Source of the DNA: Nitrosospira multiformis
GTDB taxonomy: Bacteria > Pseudomonadota > Gammaproteobacteria > Burkholderiales > Nitrosomonadaceae
Direction of reading: 5' to 3'
Length of the DNA stretch: 64,000 nt
Assembly: GCF_003050865.1 (NCBI RefSeq)
Contig: NZ_QAOK01000009.1
Span: forward strand, 41,449 to 105,448
The stretch's first letter is position 1. Every line of letters begins with the position of its first letter. Positions 9,062-16,253 of the stretch are shown here, piece after piece. Under the pieces are notes generated by a model, which saw only the letters and a program-made list of their open reading frames with translations, made no database searches and was not told the origin of the DNA. Made by a program: the position numbers and the translations under genes.

Positions 9062-9142
9062 ATGAAGCATATTATTAATGCAGTTACTATTGCTCTGTCA
9101 GTTATGCTGATAGCCGTGTGGTCGTCCTTCGGTGCCGATTAA
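9062..9142 (+). CDS. 26-residue hydrophobic small protein
   Basis: The reading frame is MKHIINAVTIALSVMLIAVW plus SSFGAD. It forms a single membrane segment or a signal-peptide-like helix, preceded by a good ribosome site (TTAGGGAG, 7-8 bases upstream). It is divergent from the LysR gene across the palindrome at 8947. The stop codon overlaps an ATG (TAATG) opening a further 15-codon frame that has its own purine-rich site before an internal ATG at 9163. It is too short for homology. It could be a small membrane protein or the N-terminus of a decayed secreted protein. Confidence 0.45.
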   Translation: MKHIINAVTIALSVMLIAVWSSFGAD

Positions 9143-9333
9143 TGAAAGAGAAAGGGAGAATTATGAAAAAATTATTGCAGGTGGAATAATAGAGTATGCA
9201 TACGGACTGGATGCTAATGGATCATGCCTGAAAGAAGGTGAAGATGGCATCTGGAGATAGCGGCCAGTTCTGACTCCGGACGTGTAGGCTTGCGCACATG
9301 CAAAGTGCGGCCATCGGCATACCGGAAAGAGGC

Positions 9334-9362
9334 GTGTTCCCCGCATGCGCGGGGATGAATCG
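9334..9362 (+). CRISPR. single orphan repeat of type I-E (Cas-E) form
   Basis: This 29-base stretch starts GTGTTCCCCGC, has the palindromic core CCCCGCATGCGCGGGG and ends GATGAATCG. Length, core and end match the well-known repeat class of type I-E systems (consensus of the form GTGTTCCCCGC, then GCGGGGATGAACCG). Only one good copy is present. About 32 bases downstream (near 9395-9417) there is a weak partial match around GGCTGGGGAT that could be a decayed terminal repeat. No cas gene lies in the window. Confidence 0.6.
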
Positions 9363-9540
9363 CCGTGGGTCGCGCTCATCGAACGATAGCAAGGACACCG
9401 GCTGGGGATTTCTAGTGATGGTTGTCGCTCTTGCAGGACTCGTTCGTGGCCTCATCCACCGCTGGAACCAAAGAAACCAGCAGGATAGCCAATAATAAGA
9501 ATAAGCTAAAGCTACCTAATTAATTACGTCACAAGTCACG

Positions 9541-9596
9541 CACCAGTATGCTGGTTTCGCTCCGACTGTTCGCTCGGATTCCTCGTTAAACTGGTG
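9541..9596. repeat. nested inverted-repeat element
   Basis: CACCAGT (9541-9547) pairs with ACTGGTG (9590-9596), and an inner TCCGA (9561-9565) pairs with TCGGA (9574-9578). The two stems enclose each other, which is typical of small mobile intergenic elements or a structured RNA. I cannot tell which from one copy. Confidence 0.35.
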
Positions 9597-9896
9597 AATT
9601 GCCTGCGACAGATCGGCTCAAGTGCGGGAGTTTATCCGATGGGATCAACACCACCACGGCCGGAGGTCAGTTAGTCTTTCATATCAGCCTCCAATATAAA
9701 ACGGACATTGCTCAACCAGCATATTCTTTGAGCCTGTGAAGTAATACCTGACTTCTCATCCGGACGCAAATCGCTCGGAGCCGGGAACTTCGGCTGATCA
9801 GCAAGTTGTACGTTAATGGTTGGAATAATAAGCGGCCGGAACATTTTTTTCCGGACAAGGCGTCGGTCTAACTTTAGATAATAAAGTCGTACACAG

Positions 9897-11393
9897 ATGA
9901 TTTTCAGCTCTCCAAAGTTCATCCTGTTATTTCTACCCATTGCGTTTCTCGGGTACTTTTTCCTGAATCGAAATCGGCTCATCCTGGCGGGCAAGGCTTG
10001 GCTGGTAATTGTGAGCCTGTTCTTTTACGCGTACTGGAATATCGCTTACCTGCCGCTTCTTCTTGGGTCCATATTATTTAACTTCGCGATCGGCATGATG
10101 CTTTCGCGGAATTCCGCCTGTTCGACCTCGGGGCGTTTATGGTTTTCTTCCCGTTTTGTTCTGGCGGGGGGTATTGCTGCGAATCTTGCGTTGCTTGGCT
10201 ATTTCAAGTATGCAGACTTCCTGGTAGATAACATTAATAGCGTTTTTAACGCTGGCCTTATTTCGCCACACATTCTTCTGCCATTGGGCATCAGTTTCTT
10301 TACGTTCACTCAGATAGCCTACCTGGTGGATAGTTACCGGGGAGAGACGGGAGAATATGATTTCCTCAACTATGCCCTGTTTGTAACTTTCTTTCCTCAC
10401 CTGATAGCAGGTCCGATCCTGCATCACCGTGAGATGATGTCGCAATTCAAATCGCGCTGGACGCTGGCGATACGCTATCGGAATATCGCCCTGGGGCTGT
10501 TTATTTTCAGTATCGGCCTGTTCAAGAAGGTAGTTATTGCAGATACCTTTGCGATCTGGGCAAATGCCGGCTTCGATGTCGCGGATGAGGGATCAAGCCT
10601 TGATTTTTTCAGTGCCTGGGCAGCGAGCCTTTCATATACCTTTCAACTTTATTTCGATTTCAGCGGTTACTGTGACATGGCAATTGGGGCAGCGCTTCTG
10701 TTCAATATCTGGTTGCCCATCAATTTCAATTCTCCCTATCAGGCGCTGAATATTCAGGATTTCTGGCGAAGGTGGCACATAACACTCAGCCGCTACCTGC
10801 GTGATTACCTCTATATTCCCTTGGGCGGTAGCAGGTGTTCTACCCCGCGAGTCTGTTTCAATCTCATGGCAACCTTTATATTAGGCGGACTCTGGCATGG
10901 CGCAAGCTGGATGTTCATCATATGGGGCGCGCTGCACGGTATCGCGCTCGTTGCATATCGGGCATGGAGTGGATCAGGTTTGCGCATGCCCAAAGCTATG
11001 GCATGGCTGCTGACGTTCAACTTCATCAACATTTCCTGGGTTTTCTTTCGCGCCAGCACCCTTGACGATGCGCTGAGAGTGATATGGGGAATGATGGATA
11101 TCAACTCGGTCATTAATTTGCCACTGCTTCAGGTGCCAACAAGTAGCCTGGTTTGGGGTGGGTGGTTTTCGGATCATCTCCTGAGATGGCTGCCCGTTGG
11201 TCTTGCCTCAAACCTGTTCTGCTTCACCATGATCCTGCTCACGTTGGGAATCATCGGTCAGAAGAATTCGTTTGAGCTGATGATGGGCGGTCAGGGCGCG
11301 ATAAAGCTCTCGGGAGCGCTTCTGTTATTCTGCATCGCGATGTATTTCACGATGGTAACAACGAGTTCGATATTCCTTTATTTCAATTTCTAA
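9897..11393 (+). CDS. MBOAT family O-acyltransferase (AlgI-like)
   Basis: This is a 498-residue inner-membrane protein with about eleven membrane segments, the usual length for AlgI/PatA/DltB-type proteins that pass acetyl groups from the cytoplasm to periplasmic polysaccharide. The signature DFWRRWHITLSRYLRDYLYI followed by PLGGSR, and the catalytic histidine region GLWHGASWMFIIWGALHG, are intact. The next gene, 12 bases downstream, encodes the AlgX/AlgJ-type partner that transfers the acetyl group to the acceptor. There is no polymer synthase or glycosyltransferase nearby, so the acceptor glycan is unknown. The ATG at 9897 is the first in frame and gives the expected short N-terminus (IFSSPKFILLFLPIAFLGYF). 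Confidence 0.94.
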   Translation: MIFSSPKFILLFLPIAFLGYFFLNRNRLILAGKAWLVIVSLFFYAYWNIAYLPLLLGSILFNFAIGMMLSRNSACSTSGRLWFSSRFVLAGGIAANLALLGYFKYADFLVDNINSVFNAGLISPHILLPLGISFFTFTQIAYLVDSYRGETGEYDFLNYALFVTFFPHLIAGPILHHREMMSQFKSRWTLAIRYRNIALGLFIFSIGLFKKVVIADTFAIWANAGFDVADEGSSLDFFSAWAASLSYTFQLYFDFSGYCDMAIGAALLFNIWLPINFNSPYQALNIQDFWRRWHITLSRYLRDYLYIPLGGSRCSTPRVCFNLMATFILGGLWHGASWMFIIWGALHGIALVAYRAWSGSGLRMPKAMAWLLTFNFINISWVFFRASTLDDALRVIWGMMDINSVINLPLLQVPTSSLVWGGWFSDHLLRWLPVGLASNLFCFTMILLTLGIIGQKNSFELMMGGQGAIKLSGALLLFCIAMYFTMVTTSSIFLYFNF

Positions 11394-11405
11394 GCGAACC
11401 TGGGC

Positions 11406-12551
11406 GTGAAAAGAACAGTTTTTATGTTTGTTGGCGCGGTCCTGCTTGTATTGGCCGTGGTGCCGGCTATCAATCTGAATGCAGGAATCTGGCAAAAGAA
11501 CGACGGGCAGGAATGGTGGAGCGAATCCGTACTCTACAACTTTGACTTTGCATTGCCCTTCCTGAGCCGGTTCTTTTATCCCCATGGGATTTCGACTAAT
11601 CCCGACCAAGTGTTTATTGGAAAGGAAGACTGGCTCTATCTAGGGGAGGAATATGGAAAAACAATCACCGGTGTACGCCGTGGCGCAACTGTTGAGGATG
11701 AAAGAGTTGCCGGGGTAATCGGTCGTGCGACTGCGTCATGGAATCGGTGGTTGAATCATAACGGCATTAGTATGTTTCGAGTCATGCTGGGCCCTGATAA
11801 GGCTACCATCTATCCCGAATTTCTCCCCGATTGGGCGCAGCCTGCTGCCGCGACAGCAACGGATACGTTACTGGCTAATGTTAAACGGGGACTTTACGTT
11901 GACACTCGTCCAGCTCTGAGAACGGCAAAATCTAAATTTTCAGAATCGCTCTACTACAAAACGGATACCCATTGGAATAGCCTTGGAGCCTGGGTGGCTT
12001 TTCAGGCTTTTGAAATGGACATTGCCCGCGCTGAACCGGGGCTCCGTCTGCTATCGGAGAAAGACGTGCGTGTTTTGGGGGTTAACCAGCGCCAGGGGGG
12101 TGATCTGGCGAAATTTCTGAGATTGAAGGAAACACTGCGAGATAACGAGGTCGTCATCGATATCATCAGCGACCGCCCTATCGAAACGAAGCAGTACGAC
12201 TTTGAAACAGGCCGGCTCAAGCGATCTGGCGGGAATCCTCAAGTTCATACTGCACAACGCCCGTTGCTTGTCAAATCTGAACAGGCCTTGAATCAGAAGC
12301 GAGTCCTATGGCTGCGTGACTCTTTTGGAACCGCAATGGCGCCGTTTATGGCTGTCACTTTCAGCGAAACGCTGCAACTTCACTATGACGCAGCAAACCC
12401 AGAGTTGTTTGCCCGGTTGGTGAACAGCTTCAAGCCAGATTACGTCTTCATCACAGTAGTGGAACGGGGAGCTCGAAGGAAGAGGTTCGGAAGCCTTCCG
12501 CCATTGATATCCGCTTCCGGAAAACCGGAAATTTTGTCTCAGCAGCCGTAG
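11406..12551 (+). CDS. AlgX/AlgJ-like SGNH-type acetyltransferase
   Basis: The 381-residue protein is held or exported by one N-terminal membrane helix (residues 3-22). It then has the AlgX/AlgJ domain: FIGKEDWLYLGEEYG at about 70, the Asp-His pair Asp187/His189 in TDTHWNSLG, and the nucleophile Ser306 in WLRDSFGT. These are the catalytic positions of the periplasmic O-acetyltransferases that work with an MBOAT partner. The start is GTG at 11406, 12 bases after the MBOAT stop, so the two are translated from one transcript. Known relatives acetylate alginate or other exopolysaccharides; the substrate here is not shown by the context. Confidence 0.88.
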   Translation: MKRTVFMFVGAVLLVLAVVPAINLNAGIWQKNDGQEWWSESVLYNFDFALPFLSRFFYPHGISTNPDQVFIGKEDWLYLGEEYGKTITGVRRGATVEDERVAGVIGRATASWNRWLNHNGISMFRVMLGPDKATIYPEFLPDWAQPAAATATDTLLANVKRGLYVDTRPALRTAKSKFSESLYYKTDTHWNSLGAWVAFQAFEMDIARAEPGLRLLSEKDVRVLGVNQRQGGDLAKFLRLKETLRDNEVVIDIISDRPIETKQYDFETGRLKRSGGNPQVHTAQRPLLVKSEQALNQKRVLWLRDSFGTAMAPFMAVTFSETLQLHYDAANPELFARLVNSFKPDYVFITVVERGARRKRFGSLPPLISASGKPEILSQQP

Positions 12552-12568
12552 CTCGTTATCGTCGCGAC

Positions 12569-12826
12569 CTATTCATTAACCTCCTTCCATTTAGCAGCTG
12601 CCAAACAAACCGCTTCACGCAGGGTGACGGCGCTGCTTCTGATTTCATCGCAATACAAGGTGAATCCGCCGCGACATTGCTGAGTAGGGCGCGTATAAAC
12701 CGCCTGGTCGCAGTATTCGCTTAACCAGTCAAGTATCTCGGCATCTGAGAGATCAAGGGGGGCAGGACGATGTTCGGTCCACGCTGCCATCCAGCTCATC
12801 CATCGTCCTACCCCGTTTCCCATCAC
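12569..12826 (-). CDS. small hypothetical protein under the shared operator-promoter
   Basis: This is an 85-residue soluble protein (LDLSDAEILDWLSEYCDQAV, then TLREAVCLAAAKWKEVNE), of the kind common on phages and integrative elements. The start is GTG at 12826 or ATG at 12823, behind GAGGGAGAG. A strong minus-strand promoter with an embedded palindromic operator lies at 13051-13079, leaving a leader of about 220 bases that carries a 14-bp inverted repeat. It is therefore a likely target of the XRE regulator at 14077-14631. I do not know its function. Confidence 0.55.
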   Translation of the reverse strand: MMGNGVGRWMSWMAAWTEHRPAPLDLSDAEILDWLSEYCDQAVYTRPTQQCRGGFTLYCDEIRSSAVTLREAVCLAAAKWKEVNE

Positions 12827-13001
12827 GCTCTCCCTCGCTCTACCATAGTTTGCCCTTTCAAATCGGGCTCAAGTTCCGCGCCAGGCACGGCCTGGATATT
12901 TCTTTGTGCCTTTCCCTTCCCTGACCGCTTGTCTTTCGACGCCCTGAGGGTCTTACTCGATCGAGGCTATGCCTGAGGCAGGCTGCACGTCTGTTTCACG
13001 G
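12827..13001. other. untranslated leader of the 85-residue gene
   Basis: Together with the inverted repeat and promoter listed next, this makes a 380-base stretch (12827-13205) without a gene. On the minus strand it should be transcribed from the promoter at 13051-13079. I see only very short frames in it and no RNA family I recognise. Confidence 0.4.
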
Positions 13002-13043
13002 ATGTTGCAACACCAGGACCGATTAACTGTGGTGTTGCAACAT
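13002..13043. repeat. 14-bp inverted repeat in the leader
   Basis: ATGTTGCAACACCA at 13002-13015 and its exact reverse complement at 13030-13043 are separated by 14 bases. Each arm also contains the palindrome GTTGCAAC. It begins right after the expected start site of the minus-strand promoter, so it may be a second protein-binding site or an RNA hairpin in the leader. Confidence 0.7.
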
Positions 13044-13050
13044 GGAGAGC

Positions 13051-13106
13051 ATAATACAAGTATAACTTGTAATTGTCAAGACAAACTTGTGAAAAGTAAA
13101 CTTGTA
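13051..13106 (-). promoter_or_regulatory. sigma70-type promoter with embedded XRE-type operators
   Basis: Read on the minus strand: TTGACA (13079-13074), a 17-base spacer, TATTAT (13056-13051). The spacer holds the perfect palindrome TACAAGT-N3-ACTTGTA (13055-13071). A weaker site at 13075-13091 overlaps the -35 box, and further half sites follow at 13100-13106 and 13115-13121. The layout mirrors the one beside the XRE gene at 14642-14706. It points toward the 85-residue gene at 12826. Confidence 0.75.
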
Positions 13107-13205
13107 AGCCTGTTTACAAGTATCGAATGGAAGGAGGGGTTGAGTTTTGAAAGGATCAGGATGGGGCAATCGCTGGAAGCCTTGGGAAATACGGATAAAT
13201 GCAAG

Positions 13206-13532
13206 TTAACGGCCGGGAACCCTGACAAAAGGAACTTCAGCCTGGCGCTCGTGCGTTCTGCCAGGGCCAAACTCCATCACATGATCATCACGAAGGATGA
13301 CCGAATAATCGACAGCATCCCGATAGGGTCCGCCGAATAAGGACCAGGAGTGCCGGCGATCGATATAGAGCAATGCCTCATAATCGCCATTGCGCTGATA
13401 GCCATCCGGATTACCCGCAATGCTTATTACTTGGGCTTTTGTCATGCCTTCCCGGACGCCTGACATTTTTCCTGTGATAACACACGAAGAAAGCACCAGC
13501 ATACTGAGCAAGGCAGCAATAAGATTTTTCAT
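13206..13532 (-). CDS. BamE/SmpA-OmlA-fold lipoprotein
   Basis: The 108-residue product carries a clear lipoprotein signal (MKNLIAALLSMLVLSSC, lipobox LSSC). GVREGMTKAQVISIAGNPDG is the typical start of the small SmpA/OmlA (BamE-like) fold; the short domain ends with VDYSVILRDDHVMEFG. True BamE is shorter and differently flanked; this one is probably one of the many accessory lipoproteins with that fold, sitting in the outer membrane or periplasm. It lies just upstream of the operator region, in the same orientation, but stops before it. Confidence 0.75.
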   Translation of the reverse strand: MKNLIAALLSMLVLSSCVITGKMSGVREGMTKAQVISIAGNPDGYQRNGDYEALLYIDRRHSWSLFGGPYRDAVDYSVILRDDHVMEFGPGRTHERQAEVPFVRVPGR

Positions 13533-13635
13533 ATGAACTCCAGATCGATAAAAAAGGCGAAAAAAGGGAAGAATATATAAAAATTATAAAAAATAAATGT
13601 GTTATTTCGCGCTAAATTTCCGCCTTCCGGACAAA

Positions 13636-13857
13636 TCAGCTCTCCAGTTCCCGGATAAGCAATGCAACTTCCGCTACTTCACCCAGCACCTCCTTTACTG
13701 CCTGCTCAAGTGTATACCTCCTTTTTTCGAGTTCCCGCAACTCCTCGGGGAATTGCATAATATATTTGTCACGTTTTGCACGTGCCTTTTCTGAAACATG
13801 AAAAGCGAGCAGCATCTCCGTGCTGTCATACGGCAGTCTATTTGCTAATGGTCTCAT
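13636..13857 (-). CDS. small hypothetical helical protein
   Basis: The frame encodes 73 residues, most of them one charged amphipathic helix (HVSEKARAKRDKYIMQF, then EELRELEKRRYTLEQAVKEV), which would suit a coiled coil or a DNA-binding accessory protein. No clear ribosome site precedes ATG 13857; ATG 13815 (MLLAFHV) is an alternative start. It lies between the BamE-like lipoprotein and the XRE regulator in the accessory region. The function is unknown and its reality is moderately supported. Confidence 0.4.
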   Translation of the reverse strand: MRPLANRLPYDSTEMLLAFHVSEKARAKRDKYIMQFPEELRELEKRRYTLEQAVKEVLGEVAEVALLIRELES

Positions 13858-14076
13858 GATGGCAGGAGTGTTACTGGCGTATCACTGGTCCAGATTATTT
13901 ATTGCAAGGCGCACCAACTCTTCTATTATCCCGATGATATTCACGAATGAGTGACGCGAATATGGTCCGTATTTCCGTACGTATCTTTTCTTTTTATAAA
14001 CATACTGCTACAACAGGGTCAGCCTCGGCGCCTGTCATTTTTGCGGCGATCCGGTCCGTGCCTGGAAAACTGTCGT

Positions 14077-14631
14077 CTATCTGATTGCCGTCTTTCCCCT
14101 GACCTTTGTTCTACTCTCGGGCATCCGACGCGGAGGAAAAGCTGGAGGTGGATGAGGAGGCAGATCCGGTACCGGCAACGGTTTCAGATCTACCGAAGGA
14201 ACCGCCTCAGCCACTTCGGCAGATGATTCGCCGACCAGGGCCTTGCTTATTGTTACCAGGCGCGCTGCATCTTCTTTAGACATGCGCCGCATTGCTTCGA
14301 TAACCTGATTGATAAGTGCATCGTTCTCCGAAACCGGTTTCTCAGCGACGCGGGGAGAAGTGCCTCGGGTTCCACGTGCCCGCTTCTCCGGCTGAGGCGA
14401 TACAGTAGTATCAGGCGCAGCCGGAACTTCCAGTGGTATCCCGAAATGCATCATCGCTGGGGGCAGCTTGAGCACTTCCGCGATCCTGTTCAGTCTTTTT
14501 CCGCGAGGTTGCGTAGCACCAGATTCCCACTGCTGAACCGCTTGTGGAGATACGCCCACGAGCTCGGCCAGCTCCGACTGGTTCAATTTAAGCTTTTCGC
14601 GCCCCTCGCGAATTATCCGCGCAATGTCCAT
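14077..14631 (-). CDS. XRE (Cro/CI-like) transcriptional repressor
   Basis: The 184-residue product has an N-terminal helix-turn-helix of the XRE class (LNQSELAELVGVSPQAVQQW, then ESGATQPRGKRLNRIAEVLK), a linker rich in Ala, Pro and Arg, a short helical segment (VSENDALINQVIEAMRRMSK) and a proline-rich tail. It has no Ser-Lys peptidase domain, so it is not a LexA/CI-type self-cleaving repressor. The frame extends to a TTG at 14646, but ATG 14631 precedes the family-typical MDIARIIREGREKLKLNQ. Three TACAAGT-type operators lie directly upstream (14642-14702), so it probably represses its own gene and the divergent operon. The same operator recurs at 13055. Confidence 0.85.
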   Translation of the reverse strand: MDIARIIREGREKLKLNQSELAELVGVSPQAVQQWESGATQPRGKRLNRIAEVLKLPPAMMHFGIPLEVPAAPDTTVSPQPEKRARGTRGTSPRVAEKPVSENDALINQVIEAMRRMSKEDAARLVTISKALVGESSAEVAEAVPSVDLKPLPVPDLPPHPPPAFPPRRMPESRTKVRGKTAIR

Positions 14632-14641
14632 GCCATCATAA

Positions 14642-14706
14642 TACAAGTAATTCTTGCACCCCGCTTACAAGTTTCCCTTGACATATACAAGTAAAACTTG
14701 TAACAA
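14642..14706 (+). promoter_or_regulatory. divergent promoter with three XRE-type operators
   Basis: On the plus strand TTGACA (14678-14683) is followed by 17 bases and TAACAA (14701-14706; AACAAT one base later is slightly better). The perfect palindrome TACAAGT-AAA-ACTTGTA (14686-14702) fills the spacer. A second site at 14666-14682 overlaps the -35 box and a third at 14642-14658 abuts the XRE gene. Centre spacings are about 24 and 20 bases, so the sites would lie on roughly the same face of DNA, like lambda operators. Confidence 0.75.
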
Positions 14707-14885
14707 TATCTCTTATTGGAAATCTTCAAGCAAGAAAGGTTCACCTCACAGGGGACCACAAAGCAATACCACTTATCGTCGAACAAATGGCTCTGCACCC
14801 TGAATGACTACAGATGTATCGGGTAACTATCAGCAACAGCCTGTGGCACAGGCATTCACACAAGGAAGGAATCGGAGCGTAACCA

Positions 14886-15122
14886 ATGAGAACAGGTATC
14901 AGAAGAGCAGACATCGAAAAGCACGATATGCGCTTGCCTCTTGAGCGTTGGGAGTACGGAAATCCAGAAGCGGTTGCAGAGCGCAGGCAGCCTCGATCAT
15001 GCCACGGCTGCCGGTATGAGTCGAAAATCCAGATGGGGTGGAATAACCTGGAGTTCTGTGAAAAAGGGCGAAAACACGGCGTTCGTTGTACATTTTTTCA
15101 AAAAAGGGAATATGAAAAATGA
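14886..15122 (+). CDS. small four-cysteine protein
   Basis: The 78-residue product has a four-cysteine cluster, SCHGCRYES then LEFCEKGRKHGVRCTFF, which looks like a zinc-binding knuckle (C-x2-C, about 17 residues, C-x8-C). Proteins of this kind are common in phage and conjugative-element early operons. The ribosome site GGAG lies about 11 bases before the ATG. The stop overlaps the start of the next gene by 4 bases (ATGA), so the two are translationally coupled. It is first in the operon driven by the operator-controlled promoter at 14678. The function is unknown. Confidence 0.6.
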   Translation: MRTGIRRADIEKHDMRLPLERWEYGNPEAVAERRQPRSCHGCRYESKIQMGWNNLEFCEKGRKHGVRCTFFQKREYEK

Positions 15123-15643
15123 AGTTTAATGATCCGCAGCATGCATTGAGCTGGGCGTATGAAACCACTAGCCGTCCGATCGTAAAAATCTCATCCGTTA
15201 ACGCAATGCGTGGACCTGACAGAGCAGGGGAGGGCGGCGCAAATGGTGAATTGACCGCGCACGATCTTCACGCGCAGGCCGCGCTGATTCTAAGCTTATG
15301 CAATCGCATACTATCTGATCTGCATATTGCGTACATAAATGTTCAATTCGGCCGGGAGGCGAGCGGGTTCGGTCTGCTCAGCCGGCACCTCGCTGCAAAT
15401 TTTGGGACGGGAATCCACAACCGCAGGGGTATCGAGCAGATAATTCGCGCCTACTGTGGCCAAAAGATCGGGTTGCGTGAAATCAGGAAAACTATGGCTT
15501 GTGGAATGCTCAAGGCGGCCTCATTGCGTAATCGTGGTTATGACGCACTCGATCTGATTCATGATCAGGCGATGGATATACTGCAAAGGGAGATGGAAAG
15601 CCGTGGTCTGCTGCGGAGTCCGGTGGTCAGTGAAATGGCGTAA
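15119..15643 (+). CDS. phage-like hypothetical protein
   Basis: The 174-residue product is soluble and helical (DPQHALSWAYETTSRPIVKI at the N-terminus; QAALILSLCNRILSDLHIAY; IRAYCGQKIGLREIRKTMAC). Its start overlaps the upstream four-cysteine gene by 4 bases. Position and size in a repressor-controlled operon suggest an early or late regulator of a phage-type element, perhaps an antiterminator, but I see no motif that proves this. It is the last gene of that operon. Confidence 0.6.
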   Translation: MKFNDPQHALSWAYETTSRPIVKISSVNAMRGPDRAGEGGANGELTAHDLHAQAALILSLCNRILSDLHIAYINVQFGREASGFGLLSRHLAANFGTGIHNRRGIEQIIRAYCGQKIGLREIRKTMACGMLKAASLRNRGYDALDLIHDQAMDILQREMESRGLLRSPVVSEMA

Positions 15644-15888
15644 TTAGATCAGACCAGAAGAAGATCGAGCTGAGTGCGCCGTAAACATCTTGCCCCGGCT
15701 CGATCCTGGTGCCTCCCCGGTTCAGAAGGGGTTCTGTAACGATTCTGCTTTCTTTCGGTTGGGTACGCCACCGCACAGAATTCGCCCGTTGGTTTATGCA
15801 ATTCTCAACTCAAATGGTATGAACACAGACAGAACGGGAGTACCGGGCCTGTTTTATCACAGATAATCTACCCTCGAAGAACTTACCT

Positions 15889-16179
15889 ATGAGAGAGAAG
15901 ACAACTATCGTTTCAGTAGGAGTGAGCGGACTCGTAATAGCAATGCTTGCGGGATGCGGTACCCGCCCCGCGCAGGAAGACGTCAGATCCATTGACTGGT
16001 ATGAGTCGCATGCAACGGAACGAACTGAAAAGCTAAAAGATTGCATGACCAATCCGCGCACGTTGGATGCAACGCCCGATTGTGTCAATGCGAGCCGTGC
16101 TGAAAATAATATTAAAGCAACAACTAAGTGGGCTACGCCAGACGAAGGTGTCCGAACTGAGCCATCTATCGGAAATTAA
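15889..16179 (+). CDS. EexN-like entry-exclusion lipoprotein
   Basis: The 96-residue product has a lipoprotein signal with lipobox MLAGC (Cys at about residue 23). The following SIDWYESHATERTEKLKDC, then a TPDCVNASRAENN segment, is the characteristic pattern of the EexN family (D-W-Y-x2-H-x3-R-x2-K-x2-C, later D-C-x-N-A). EexN proteins lie in the envelope of cells carrying conjugative plasmids and reduce entry of a second copy. It is preceded by about 245 bases without a gene. No conjugation (tra/trb) gene is present, so this is a stray member or a remnant of a conjugative element. Confidence 0.8.
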   Translation: MREKTTIVSVGVSGLVIAMLAGCGTRPAQEDVRSIDWYESHATERTEKLKDCMTNPRTLDATPDCVNASRAENNIKATTKWATPDEGVRTEPSIGN

Positions 16180-16253
16180 GAACGAACAGGAGAATGCTGC
16201 CTTCCCGCCACGTAAAGTAAAATACGAAGTAATTTAGGCTGGCGGACCCTGCG

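Larger units (their letters stand above)
9143..9896. other. intergenic region with gene debris, a CRISPR-like repeat and a foldable element
   Basis: No convincing gene lies between the 26-codon frame and the MBOAT gene. A plus-strand frame over 9298-9495 encodes a membrane-helix-like tail, but its middle part is simply the translated CRISPR-like repeat at 9334-9362, so I do not call it. A nested inverted repeat is at 9541-9596. The minus-strand frame 9671-9994 runs into the MBOAT gene and is rejected. Confidence 0.5.

Noticed and set aside
9298..9495. 65-codon plus-strand frame with a membrane-like C-terminus
   Set aside because: Its middle part (RGVFPACAGMNRR) is the translation of a type I-E-like CRISPR repeat, a well-known artefact, and no ribosome site precedes it.
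9671..9994. 107-codon minus-strand frame
   Set aside because: It runs antisense into the clear MBOAT gene and has no ribosome site.
14804..14944. 46-codon plus-strand frame in the leader of the four-cysteine gene
   Set aside because: Composition is plausible but there is no ribosome site and it overlaps the better-supported start at 14886 by 59 bases; cannot be decided from sequence.
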